Shown here: in pieces, positions 18,382 through 26,963 of the stretch
How the letters are laid out: each line of letters begins with the position of its first letter
Numbering within the stretch: position 1 is the first letter of the stretch
DNA from: Mangrovibacter plantisponsor
GTDB taxonomy: Bacteria; Pseudomonadota; Gammaproteobacteria; Enterobacterales; Enterobacteriaceae
DNA length: 64,000 bases
Reading direction: 5' to 3'
Assembly: GCF_003182475.1 (NCBI RefSeq)
Contig: NZ_QGTS01000009.1
Location: forward strand, 62,001 to 126,000
Notes under the pieces: model-generated
What the model saw: the letters and a program-made list of their open reading frames with translations, nothing else
What the model was told of the DNA's origin: nothing
The model's database searches: none
Position numbers and translations under genes: made by a program

Positions 18382-20013
18382 ATGGCTAACATCGAGAACG
18401 GCTTAGGCACCCTGGACTACATGGTTTTCGCCGTTTACGTTGCGATAATCATTGGGGTCGGGATCTGGGTTTCCAGAGACAAGAAAGGAAGTAAAAAGAG
18501 CACGGAAGACTATTTCCTGGCAGGTAAATCACTGCCGTGGTGGGCGGTTGGGGCATCATTGATTGCCGCCAATATCTCCGCAGAACAGTTCATTGGTATG
18601 TCAGGTTCTGGCTATTCTATTGGCCTGGCTATCGCGTCCTACGAATGGATGTCAGCAATCACGCTGATCATTGTGGGTAAATACTTCCTGCCGGTCTTTA
18701 TTGAGAAAGGCATTTATACCATTCCCGAGTTTGTTGAAAAGCGTTACAACAAAAACCTGAAGACGATTCTGGCTATCTTCTGGATTGCGTTGTACATCTT
18801 CGTCAACCTGACTTCCGTGCTCTATCTGGGTGGCCTGGCACTGGAAACTATCCTTGGGATCCCAATGATTTATTCCATCATTGGTCTGGCGGTGTTTGCG
18901 CTGGTGTATTCCCTCTATGGTGGTCTTTCTGCCGTGGTATGGACCGATGTTATTCAGGTGTTCTTCCTGGTACTCGGTGGCCTGATGACAACCTGGATGG
19001 CCGTCTCCTTTATTGGCGGTGATGGCGGCTTCCTGTCCGGCTTCGGCAAAATGTTTGATGCCGCACCTGAACACTTCCAGATGATCCTCGACCAGAGCAA
19101 CCCGCAATATATGAACTTGCCGGGCATTGCTGTGTTGATTGGTGGTCTGTGGGTTGCCAACCTGTATTACTGGGGCTTCAACCAGTACATTATCCAGCGT
19201 ACTCTGGCGGCGAAATCTGTTCCGGAAGCACAGAAAGGTATTCTGTTTGCTGCCTTCCTGAAACTGATTGTTCCGTTCCTGGTGGTTATTCCGGGTATCG
19301 CGGCTTATGTCATTACCCAGTCTCCGGAACTGATGGCGCAAATGGGTTCTGTTGCGGCACATAACCTGCCAAGTGTTGCACATGCCGATAAAGCTTACCC
19401 GTGGCTGACTCAGTTCCTGCCTGCTGGTATTAAAGGCATTGTGTTTGCGGCGCTGGCTGCGGCAATTGTGTCTTCCCTGGCATCCATGCTGAACTCCACC
19501 GCGACCATTTTCACCATGGATATCTATAAAGCGCACATCGCACCGAATACCGGTGACCACAAACTGGTTAATGTTGGGCGTATTTCTGCGGTTGTGGCGC
19601 TGGTTATTGCCTGCTTTGTTGCACCTATGCTGGGTGGTATCGGTCAGGCGTTCCAGTATATTCAGGAATATACTGGTCTGGTGAGCCCGGGTATCCTGGC
19701 GGTCTTCTTGCTGGGCCTGTTCTGGAAAAAAACCACCAGTAAAGGCGCTATCATTGGGGTTGTGGCATCCATTCCGTTTGCACTGTTCCTGAAGTTCATG
19801 CCGCTGAACATGCCGTTCATGGACCAGATGCTGTATACCCTGCTGTTTACTATCGTGGTGATTGCCTTCACCAGCCTGAGCACATCAGAGCAGGATGATG
19901 ACAGCGGTGCAATTCATGTCACTGCCGCCACTTTTAAAACAGAGCGTAGTTTTAACGTAGCGGCTTATGCCATTGTTGTGATACTGGCGGTGCTGTACGC
20001 GCTGTTCTGGTAA
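18382..20013 (+). CDS. sglT: Sodium/sugar (glucose/galactose) cotransporter of the SSS family
   Basis: 543 residues, the same length as the structurally studied Vibrio parahaemolyticus vSGLT, and strikingly similar along its whole length as I recall that sequence: ASLIAANISAEQFIGMSGSG, then YILFVNLTSV-type segment IFVNLTSVLYLGG, and WGFNQYIIQRTLAAKS. About 14 membrane helices are expected. It should import galactose or glucose with sodium across the inner membrane. The start has AGGAG six bases upstream. A hairpin terminator follows. Next come a DUF294/CBS gene and an exonuclease gene, a pair more often linked to acetate-type SSS symporters. Horizontal acquisition is plausible, since the gene lies in the ssb-yjcB insertion. 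Confidence 0.9.
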   Translation: MANIENGLGTLDYMVFAVYVAIIIGVGIWVSRDKKGSKKSTEDYFLAGKSLPWWAVGASLIAANISAEQFIGMSGSGYSIGLAIASYEWMSAITLIIVGKYFLPVFIEKGIYTIPEFVEKRYNKNLKTILAIFWIALYIFVNLTSVLYLGGLALETILGIPMIYSIIGLAVFALVYSLYGGLSAVVWTDVIQVFFLVLGGLMTTWMAVSFIGGDGGFLSGFGKMFDAAPEHFQMILDQSNPQYMNLPGIAVLIGGLWVANLYYWGFNQYIIQRTLAAKSVPEAQKGILFAAFLKLIVPFLVVIPGIAAYVITQSPELMAQMGSVAAHNLPSVAHADKAYPWLTQFLPAGIKGIVFAALAAAIVSSLASMLNSTATIFTMDIYKAHIAPNTGDHKLVNVGRISAVVALVIACFVAPMLGGIGQAFQYIQEYTGLVSPGILAVFLLGLFWKKTTSKGAIIGVVASIPFALFLKFMPLNMPFMDQMLYTLLFTIVVIAFTSLSTSEQDDDSGAIHVTAATFKTERSFNVAAYAIVVILAVLYALFW

Positions 20014-20081
20014 AACACGGCAGGTTTTTATTGAGTGACACCCTCTGGTTCTGCACGAACATGAGGTGTGTCGTCAGCCTC

Positions 20082-20110
20082 AGGCCTTCAGTAGAAGGCC
20101 TTTGTTGCTT
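20082..20110 (+). terminator. Terminator after sglT
   Basis: Perfect stem AGGCCTTC / GAAGGCCT with an AGTA loop and a TTGTTGCTT tail, 70 bp past the sglT stop and just before the next gene. It also argues against the longer start at 20066 for that gene. Confidence 0.75.
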
Positions 20111-20125
20111 ATGGCGGAGGTGTTG

Positions 20126-21991
20126 ATGAATGATGAATTACTGCCAAATATCATAAACTTTCTGCAATCGCTGAAGCCTTTTGAATCATTGCCTGTATCG
20201 GTGCTGGATAGTATTTCCCGCCATATGGAAATTCTCTGGCTGGCTCAGGATGAAGTGCTGCAGTATCCGCCAGATAACCAGGAGTATCTCTATTTTATTC
20301 GCTCTGGTGTGGTTGAGCAGCGCCATAAAGATGGCAGCCTGCGAGCCAAACTGGGCAGCGATGATCTGTTCGGTTTCAGCCTGCATGCCAGCCCGGAACA
20401 GCAGGTGGCCGACTACAGCGTGCGGGCGCTGGAAAGCTCGCTTATCTACCGGATTGTTTACGCGCGCCTGATTGATGCCCTGGCCGGTTACCCGCATATC
20501 ATTTCGCAACTGGCGCGCAGTGCCTGGGCCCGCATGGCGTCAGCGGTTGAAGTACAGTGGTCAGATACCGATAAAGGCTTGTTTTTTAAACCTGTCACCG
20601 AAGTTGCCAGCCGGAATATGGCACTGGTTAAACCGGGCGATACCATCCAGCAGGTTGCGCATCAGATGCGTAATGTCGTGCGTACCACCTGTGCTTTTGT
20701 CGTCGATGACGCGGGCCGCCTGGTAGGTATGATGACGGACAAAGACATGACACGCCGGGTGGTGGCACAAGGGGTTGATATTCAACGGCCGGTAGCGGAT
20801 GTGATGACCGCTTCTTTGCACACCGTGCAGGATGACCAGCGGGTATTGCGCGCCACACTGCTGATGATGCAATACAACATCCAGAATATCCCAGTGCTCA
20901 ATGCCCGCCAGCAACCGGTGGGGCTGATTACACCCCAGCAACTGATTCAGAAAAACAGCGTCCAGGCGATATTTTTAATCGACCAAATCAGCCGGGCAGA
21001 TTCCGTTGCTGCATTGCAGGCATTGTTGCCAGTGCGGGAAGCCATTTTTGCGGCACTGGTAGACGGCAACGTGGCGCCCGATATCATTGGTGATGTCATG
21101 ACCATGATTTACGATGCCTTTACCCGCCGTCTGATAGCCATGGCGATTCACTATTTTGGTGAGCCGCCCTGCGCCTGGAGCTGGGTGGTTGCGGGGTCCC
21201 ATGCCCGTAATGAAGTGCATATGTCTTCAGACCAGGATAATGCATTGATTCTGGAAGACAGCGCAACTGAACGTGACCTGCGCTACTTTAACCACTTTGC
21301 CATGTATATATGCAAAGGGCTGGCAGAGTGCGGCTATACCCTGTGCAGTGGCCGGTTTATGGCGGCTACTTCTAAATGGTGCCAGCGCGAAAGGGTCTGG
21401 TGCCATTATTACCGCAAGTGGGCAACTAACCCGGAATATGAATACCTGCTCAATCTGAATGTGTTTGTTGAGCTGCGCTGCCTTGACGGGGACCCGGCGC
21501 TGTTTGCCCGGGTAGACGATTACCGCCATCAGCAAGTGAGCAATAATCCACGGCTTATGGTTTCTCTGTTGCGTAATGCACTGCGTATTCGCCCTCCTTT
21601 GGGCATCTTCCATAATTTGGTACTGGAAAAAAATGGCGATAACCAGAAGGTACTGAATATTAAAGATGCGTCGATTCACTGCCTGGTGGATTTGGTACGC
21701 ATTTACAGTTTGCAGCAGGGGTTACGGCAACTGAATACCGGGGAGCGTATTCAGGCACTGATTGATGCCGGGGTTCTGAACCATGCCTCCGGGGAGAATA
21801 TGTCGGGCACCTGGCATTATGTAAATCAGTTACGTTATGTTCACCAGCGTGAGGCCCTGAAGCGTGGCGATACCCCGGATAACATCCTGCAACCTGCGCG
21901 CTTTGGCAGTTTTGAACGCCAGCACCTGAAAGACGCTTTCCGGATTATCAGCGGTTTTCAGGATGCCGCGAAAATGCACTTCGGGCTGTAA
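20126..21991 (+). CDS. cNMP-binding / CBS / DUF294 nucleotidyltransferase-like protein
   Basis: 621 residues, cytoplasmic, predicted signal-transduction protein. Domains in order: cyclic-nucleotide-binding-like fold (about 15-130), tandem CBS domains (about 150-275, e.g. VVDDAGRLVGMMTDKDMTRR), a DUF294 nucleotidyltransferase-like domain with GSHARNEVHMSSDQDNALIL near 357, then the helical DUF294 C-terminal domain. The start at 20126 has GGAGG five bases upstream; an ATG at 20111 is possible. The next gene starts one base after its stop, so they form an operon. The ligand and any transferase activity are unknown. Its family is often found beside SSS symporters. Confidence 0.85.
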   Translation: MNDELLPNIINFLQSLKPFESLPVSVLDSISRHMEILWLAQDEVLQYPPDNQEYLYFIRSGVVEQRHKDGSLRAKLGSDDLFGFSLHASPEQQVADYSVRALESSLIYRIVYARLIDALAGYPHIISQLARSAWARMASAVEVQWSDTDKGLFFKPVTEVASRNMALVKPGDTIQQVAHQMRNVVRTTCAFVVDDAGRLVGMMTDKDMTRRVVAQGVDIQRPVADVMTASLHTVQDDQRVLRATLLMMQYNIQNIPVLNARQQPVGLITPQQLIQKNSVQAIFLIDQISRADSVAALQALLPVREAIFAALVDGNVAPDIIGDVMTMIYDAFTRRLIAMAIHYFGEPPCAWSWVVAGSHARNEVHMSSDQDNALILEDSATERDLRYFNHFAMYICKGLAECGYTLCSGRFMAATSKWCQRERVWCHYYRKWATNPEYEYLLNLNVFVELRCLDGDPALFARVDDYRHQQVSNNPRLMVSLLRNALRIRPPLGIFHNLVLEKNGDNQKVLNIKDASIHCLVDLVRIYSLQQGLRQLNTGERIQALIDAGVLNHASGENMSGTWHYVNQLRYVHQREALKRGDTPDNILQPARFGSFERQHLKDAFRIISGFQDAAKMHFGL

Positions 21992-21992
21992 G

Positions 21993-22718
21993 ATGCGCTG
22001 GCCCTTCCTGCGTCGCTCTGCCTGGCAACGGCTTGCACAGCTTTATGCACAACAGGCCGGTTTACCCTGGCCTGGGGCTCTGGCGACCGTGTTTTCCCGG
22101 CCACTGGCTGGTGAAAATGCACCTCTGTTCGGGCAAACCATTCTCGCTCTGGATTTTGAAACCAGTGGCCTGAACCCGGACCAGGACAATATTGTCAGTA
22201 TCGGGTTTGTGGCATTACCGGCGGGTATAATCCGCCTTGCCTCTGCGCGGCATATGCTGGTGCAGTCAGCCGTTCCGGAGCAGGGGGACGCAATTCGGTT
22301 ACACCATATTCTGCCCCAGATGCAGCGCCAGGGGTTACCACTGGCAGAAGCACTGGAAAGCGTATGGCAGGCGCTGGATGGGCAGGTGGTATTAGGGCAT
22401 GGCACCGTGGTTGAACAGGCATTTATTGCGCGTTTTTTCAGGCTGGCAGGGTTGCCAGCCCCCGCTCTGATTTGGCTGGATACGCTTAACATCGAAAAAT
22501 CATTACCCCGGCCCTGGGGAATGGAGCAAGAGCCGCGTGGTTACTGGCAACTGGCTGAAGTCCGCCGCCGTTACGGGCTGCCTGATTACCCGGCACACCA
22601 TGCGCTGGTGGATGCAGTGGCTTGTGCTGAACTCTTGTTGGTGCAAATCGACCGACTGTACCGCCACACTGCTGCCAGTGCCACGGTTGGCGAGCTGTAC
22701 CAGTATTCTCAGCCATGA
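21993..22718 (+). CDS. DnaQ-like 3'-5' exonuclease (DEDDh)
   Basis: 241 residues. The Exo I motif is LALDFETSGLNPDQDNIVSIG (Asp and Glu metal ligands near residues 53-55), Exo II lies around VVLGHGTVVEQAF, and Exo III is AHHALVDAVACAELLL (His-x-Ala-x-x-Asp type), so all DEDDh catalytic residues are present. The N-terminus is a basic helical stretch. It starts one base after the DUF294 gene. The partner pairing suggests a nucleotide- or RNA-processing role controlled by that sensor, which is inference only. Not the replicative epsilon subunit, because context and length differ. Confidence 0.85.
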   Translation: MRWPFLRRSAWQRLAQLYAQQAGLPWPGALATVFSRPLAGENAPLFGQTILALDFETSGLNPDQDNIVSIGFVALPAGIIRLASARHMLVQSAVPEQGDAIRLHHILPQMQRQGLPLAEALESVWQALDGQVVLGHGTVVEQAFIARFFRLAGLPAPALIWLDTLNIEKSLPRPWGMEQEPRGYWQLAEVRRRYGLPDYPAHHALVDAVACAELLLVQIDRLYRHTAASATVGELYQYSQP

Positions 22719-22798
22719 TGCTTTTTGCCACACAGGCTATTTGCCACATATACCAAGGGGAAGGCGGCGGGTTGCTCGTGCACACAACCCCTGGTTGC

Positions 22799-23977
22799 TT
22801 ACCGTTGCAGTTTAATCGCCTGGATTAATGCTGCCACACCTTGCTCTACTTTGGCGCGTGGGCACCCAAGGTTGAGGCGCAAGTAACCCAGGCCAGCTTC
22901 CCCGTACACCTCACCAGACATAATGGCTACGTGAAACTGTTCGATTAATGCCTGGTTAAGCTCTGCCATATTGAGCTTCAACGGCCTCAGGTTCAGCCAC
23001 GCCAGATAAGTTGCATCGGGCAACTGGTAGCTTATTTCAGGGAATGCGCTGTGCAGTGTTTCCTGTAAATACACATGATTCGCCCGAACGTAATTATTCA
23101 GTGCATCAAGCCATGTCGCGCCTTCGTGGTAAGCCGCCATGGTTGCCAGAACAGCCAAAATAGCGGGTGATGAAAGGCCATCCACGTCTTTGAGTTTGTG
23201 CAGGTACTGCTCTCTGGCCTGTGGGCAGGGAATCAACGCCCAGGCACCGTTCAGTGCCGGGATATTGAACGACTTGGATGCGGAAGTTACCAGTGCCCAG
23301 TGCTCAGATGGCCCAAACCCGACATACGGCGTATGAGGTTTAAAACAGAGATCCATATGGATCTCATCGGAGATAACCCTGACATGGTGCTGTGCACAAA
23401 GATCTGCGAGTTTTTGTAGATCGTGCCTGCTCCATACCCGCCCGGTTGGGTTGTGCGGGCTGCATAATAAGAACAGTGTGTTCCTGGCATCAGCCAGCTT
23501 GCGCTCTAAATCGCCCCAGTCGATTTCAAACCGGCCCTGCCTGTTAACCAGCGGGCTATGAATACACTCTCTTCCCTGGCCGGTAATCATTTTGTCGAAC
23601 GCATCGTAAGCGGGTGTATGAAAAACAACACCCTGACCAGGTTCAGTCCACTGCTCAATCAGTTTAGAAACTATGTAGATAACGGATGGCCCGTAAACCA
23701 CATGTTGCTTATCAATGGCGCAGCCAAAACGGGACTGGCACCAGTGGCTGATGGCAGACTTAAAATCATCATGGTTCCAGCGGCTGTAGCCAAAAACCGG
23801 GTGTGCAAGCCGCTGCTTAAGGGCGGCCAGCACGGGCTCTGGTACGGCAAAGTCCATATCTGAAATGGTAAAAGGCAGCAGGCCGGGCTGCCCAAACCTG
23901 TCCTGGACATAATCCCACTGTGTGCAGTAAGTACCAGTGCGGTCAATCGGTGTATCAAAGTCAGTGTTCTGTGTCAT
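22799..23977 (-). CDS. malY: MalY/PatB family cystathionine beta-lyase-like PLP protein
   Basis: 392 residues, fold-type I PLP enzyme. E. coli MalY has beta-cystathionase activity and also inhibits the MalT activator. Strong MalY signatures: TGTYCTQWDYVQDRFG, LLPFTISDMDFA, FGYSRWNHDDF, YGPSVIYIVS, LLCSPHNPTGRVW and ISDEIHMDL. The PLP lysine is in TSASKSFNIPALNGA. The ATG at 23977 has GGGG eight bases upstream; a GTG three codons earlier lacks a spaced site. It is downstream of malX in the same direction, the E. coli arrangement. Confidence 0.93.
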   Translation of the reverse strand: MTQNTDFDTPIDRTGTYCTQWDYVQDRFGQPGLLPFTISDMDFAVPEPVLAALKQRLAHPVFGYSRWNHDDFKSAISHWCQSRFGCAIDKQHVVYGPSVIYIVSKLIEQWTEPGQGVVFHTPAYDAFDKMITGQGRECIHSPLVNRQGRFEIDWGDLERKLADARNTLFLLCSPHNPTGRVWSRHDLQKLADLCAQHHVRVISDEIHMDLCFKPHTPYVGFGPSEHWALVTSASKSFNIPALNGAWALIPCPQAREQYLHKLKDVDGLSSPAILAVLATMAAYHEGATWLDALNNYVRANHVYLQETLHSAFPEISYQLPDATYLAWLNLRPLKLNMAELNQALIEQFHVAIMSGEVYGEAGLGYLRLNLGCPRAKVEQGVAALIQAIKLQR

Positions 23978-24001
23978 GCGTATCACCCCAGGTTACGCAC
24001 C

Positions 24002-24028
24002 TTCGGCACTGGAAAGAAACGTGCCGAA
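24002..24028 (-). repeat. Intercistronic hairpin between malX and malY
   Basis: Inverted repeat TTCGGCAC / GTGCCGAA with an 11-base loop, in the 75-bp gap. Possibly it tunes expression of malY relative to malX or stabilises the malX message. Confidence 0.4.
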
Positions 24029-24052
24029 AGTGAGCATTAATGCAAACCGTTC

Positions 24053-25624
24053 TTAGCTTGCGGAAATAATGGCCTGCATTTCGTTTTTCACCAGGTGAAC
24101 TTGTGTGCCAATTACTACCTGTAAACTGTGTTTGTCTAATTTCACCACGCCCAGGGCACCCAGCGCCTTCAGTTTGGCGTCGTCCACTAAGCTCATATCG
24201 TTAACGGACAGGCGCAGGCGCGTTATGCAGTTATCCAGTGAAGTAATATTTTCTTTCCCGCCCAGAGCTGCGAGGACTGCCGCACCTTTACCAGATTCAT
24301 TGACAAATACTGCCTGCAACTCTTGATCAACCGCAGCGTTATCCACTTCCCGGCCTGGCGTTTTCAGGTTGAACCGGGTAATAGCGAACTTAAACACGCC
24401 GTAGTAAACCGCGAACCAAATACCTGCCACCAGAGGCACTAAATACCATTTGGTTGCCGTGCCTTGCAGCACGCCAAATACCAGGAAGTCGATCAGATTA
24501 CCGTCGGTATTGCCAATAGTGACATCCAGCATCCCCATCAGCATAAAGCCAATGCCCGTCAGGATGGCGTGAATCAAATACAGAACCGGCGCAACAAACA
24601 GGAACAGGAACTCGAGTGGTTCGGTAATGCCACCAATAACGCAGGCTACGACGCCAGAAATAAGCAGCGCTTTGATTTTTGACCGGTTTTCCGGGCGGGC
24701 GCAATGGTACATCGCCAGAGCCGCACCAGGTAAGCCGCCCAGGAAAGCAGGCATTTTCCCCTGAGATAAAAACGCGGTAACTTCTGGTGTGAAAGCCGTG
24801 GTCGTGGGGCAGGAAAGTTCAGAATAGAAGATGTTCAGTGCGCCAGAGACGGTTTGCCCGCAGACATCCATCGTGCCGCCCGCTTCGGTGAAACGAATCA
24901 GTGCCACCAAAATATGGTGAAGCCCAACAGGAAGCAGCAAACGCTCGCCAGTGCCAAACAGCATTGGGCCAAAGACCCCGGCCTTTTCAATAACATGGCC
25001 TATGCTGTTAATTCCCGCAGCAAAGTAAGGCCAGACATAGGGAATAAATACGCCCACCACACCCAGAACAATGGCTGAAATAATTGGCACAAAGCGCGCA
25101 CCGCCGAAGAAGGCCAGCGCATCGGGCATTTTGAATGTGTAGTAACGCTGGTGGAGCCTGGCAACAATTACGCCCACAATAACCGCGCCAAGAATACCGG
25201 TATCAATAGACTCAATGCCGATAATATTCTTTACGCCATAAGCTGTGCGCGCGGCTGGGTCATCCAGCACGCCCGCAACTGTTAAGAAAAAATTGATGGC
25301 GAGATTGAATGCTGCGTAGCCAACAAACCCGGCAAACCCTGCGACGCCTTTCTCTTCGCGGGCTAAACCCAGCGGAATGGCAACGGCAAACATCACTGGC
25401 AAAAAGATAAAGGCGACCAGACCAATCTTGGTCATCCACATGAACAAGTATTGCAACCAGTTATTATCCAGCAAAGGGATTGCTGCCTTAACCGCCGAAC
25501 TCGAAAACGAACTACCGACCCCGAGTAAGATGCCGGAAAATGCCAGCAGTGCCACGGGTAGCATGAAGGTCTTGCCCAGGCTTTGCAGGAACTCCCAAAT
25601 GGTCGATTTGTTAGCATTCGACAT
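24053..25624 (-). CDS. malX: PTS glucose/maltose-type EIICB component MalX
   Basis: 523 residues. Inner-membrane PTS permease of the glucose family. The EIIC domain spans about residues 1-400 (FGPMLFGTGERLLLPVGLHH, then GGITEPLEFLFLF), and a C-terminal EIIB domain has the phosphorylated cysteine in ITSLDNCITRLRLSV. It lacks a IIA domain and would use IIA-Glc. The start MSNANKST at 25624 follows CTGGAGACGTGAT; the longer frame from 25669 is not conserved. malI is divergent, with MalI operators between, as in E. coli. Substrate is not settled even in E. coli (glucose and maltose are transported). Confidence 0.94.
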   Translation of the reverse strand: MSNANKSTIWEFLQSLGKTFMLPVALLAFSGILLGVGSSFSSSAVKAAIPLLDNNWLQYLFMWMTKIGLVAFIFLPVMFAVAIPLGLAREEKGVAGFAGFVGYAAFNLAINFFLTVAGVLDDPAARTAYGVKNIIGIESIDTGILGAVIVGVIVARLHQRYYTFKMPDALAFFGGARFVPIISAIVLGVVGVFIPYVWPYFAAGINSIGHVIEKAGVFGPMLFGTGERLLLPVGLHHILVALIRFTEAGGTMDVCGQTVSGALNIFYSELSCPTTTAFTPEVTAFLSQGKMPAFLGGLPGAALAMYHCARPENRSKIKALLISGVVACVIGGITEPLEFLFLFVAPVLYLIHAILTGIGFMLMGMLDVTIGNTDGNLIDFLVFGVLQGTATKWYLVPLVAGIWFAVYYGVFKFAITRFNLKTPGREVDNAAVDQELQAVFVNESGKGAAVLAALGGKENITSLDNCITRLRLSVNDMSLVDDAKLKALGALGVVKLDKHSLQVVIGTQVHLVKNEMQAIISAS

Positions 25625-25723
25625 ATCACGTCTCCAGAGTTTGAGAACTTTTAGCGCACAAGCCATCAACTGATTATGTGCAGGGGATTTTTGTCTTTAT
25701 CCGCACAATATACAGAGGTAAAA

Positions 25724-25747
25724 TTTTGATAAAACGTTTTATCAAAA
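25724..25747. promoter_or_regulatory. MalI operator 1
   Basis: Perfect palindrome GATAAAACGTTTTATC (25728-25743), identical to the known E. coli MalI operator, with symmetry extending four further bases on each side. It is 104-119 bp upstream of malX and should repress malXY. Confidence 0.88.
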
Positions 25748-25751
25748 TATC

Positions 25752-25767
25752 TGTGATCGTGTTAAAC
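25752..25767. promoter_or_regulatory. Possible CRP site in the malX-malI region
   Basis: TGTGA-TCGTGT-TAAAC has one good half site. E. coli has CRP control of both promoters here. The second half is poor, so this is tentative. Confidence 0.4.
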
Positions 25768-25827
25768 AAGTTTGGCTTCCCCAAACTGCGAGCTTTTAAA
25801 ATCAGGCTTCCAGGGTTAAAGTTTTCT

Positions 25828-25843
25828 GATAAAACGTTTTTCT
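25828..25843. promoter_or_regulatory. MalI operator 2 (autoregulatory)
   Basis: GATAAAACGTTTTTCT keeps the left half and centre of operator 1 and lies about 19 bp before the malI start, a position suited to autorepression. Confidence 0.75.
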
Positions 25844-25861
25844 CATCCTGAAAGTGAATCT

Positions 25862-26884
25862 ATGTCTGCAAAAAAGGTGACCATCACAGAAGTGGCTAAA
25901 CATGCCGGTGTATCGGTTTCTACGGTGTCGATGGTGTTGGGCAACAAAGGGCGGATTTCTACTGACACGATAGAAAAAGTGAATGGTGCCGTCGAAGAGC
26001 TGGGTTACATACGTAACCGGGCCGCAGCTAACCTGCGTTCCGGGGCAGGCGAAATCATTGGATTAATACTGAAAGACATCAGTGATCCTTACTACGCTGA
26101 AGTGGCTTCTGGTATCAGCGAGGAGATAGAGCAGCAGGGTTTTATGCTGTTTCTGGCTCAGAGTGGTGACAGCCAGGAAAAATTCGAAAAATGTCTGTTA
26201 ACCATGGCGCGGCAGGGCGTTGGTGGCATAGCGTTTTGCCCTATCGACGAAAGCCAGCCATTCAATCTTGAGAATCTGCAAGAACATGGTTTACCACTGG
26301 TCTGCATTGCTCGTGCGCCAGTGTATAAACAGGTTGATTATGTTGGGCCGGATAATATGTCTGCGGCAAAACTCGCGACTGAACATCTTATCCGCCAGGG
26401 GCACCGCAGAATTGCTTACATTGGCGGGGCAAGCCACTCTTTGTGCCGGGCTGAACGTATTGGTGGGTACTGCTCAACACTCTTGCAGTTTGGTTTACCA
26501 TTCAGGCCTGAATGGGTGGTGGAATGCGGGAAAAGCCAGTCGTCTGCCGCTCAGGCTGTGGAGCAATTACTGTTAGCGCAGCCACAAGTGACCGCGATGC
26601 TGTGCCACCATTCGTCAACTGCGCTGGGTGCGGTTTATGGTGTACACCGGGCGGGGCGGTCAATCGGTAAAGATCAGTTTATTGGCCAGCAAGTTTCTGT
26701 TATTGGCTTTGACGACGTCGAAGAAGCGGAACTAACCGAACCTTCCCTTACGTTTGTCAATTTCAATGCGCGTGAAATGGGCCGCCAGGCCGCCAGGCGG
26801 TTAATCAGCCAGCTTGGGCAGCGTAGCAGTGAAACATACAGCCTGATCCTGCCGCCAAAACTTATCATTCGCGAATCGGCGTAG
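25862..26884 (+). CDS. malI: LacI-family repressor MalI
   Basis: 340 residues. N-terminal LacI helix-turn-helix VTITEVAKHAGVSVSTVSMVLGNKGR (about 5-30) with the hinge near 50-60, followed by a periplasmic-binding-protein-like effector domain containing AAKLATEHLIRQGHRRIAYIGG and AERIGGYCSTLLQFGLPF, the latter very close to E. coli MalI. It should repress malXY and itself through the two palindromes upstream. The E. coli inducer is not known. Divergent from malX. Confidence 0.93.
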   Translation: MSAKKVTITEVAKHAGVSVSTVSMVLGNKGRISTDTIEKVNGAVEELGYIRNRAAANLRSGAGEIIGLILKDISDPYYAEVASGISEEIEQQGFMLFLAQSGDSQEKFEKCLLTMARQGVGGIAFCPIDESQPFNLENLQEHGLPLVCIARAPVYKQVDYVGPDNMSAAKLATEHLIRQGHRRIAYIGGASHSLCRAERIGGYCSTLLQFGLPFRPEWVVECGKSQSSAAQAVEQLLLAQPQVTAMLCHHSSTALGAVYGVHRAGRSIGKDQFIGQQVSVIGFDDVEEAELTEPSLTFVNFNAREMGRQAARRLISQLGQRSSETYSLILPPKLIIRESA

Positions 26885-26923
26885 TTACAGTGCTGTCAGC
26901 CGCATAATATTACCTTCCTGTAA

Positions 26924-26954
26924 CCCTGAGCCCATCACTGTGGATGGCTCAGGG
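26924..26954. terminator. Bidirectional hairpin between malI and manA
   Basis: CCTGAGC / GCTCAGG outer stem continued by CATC / GATG (one bulge), between convergent malI and the phosphomannose isomerase gene. No strong T tract on either side, so termination is likely but unproven. Confidence 0.5.
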
Positions 26955-26963
26955 GAAACCAGA

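Noticed and set aside
18652..19560. 302-codon open frame antisense to sglT
   Set aside because: It lies wholly opposite a confidently identified transporter gene, is rich in His, Gln and Asn as reversed membrane-protein codons tend to be, and has no recognisable domain.
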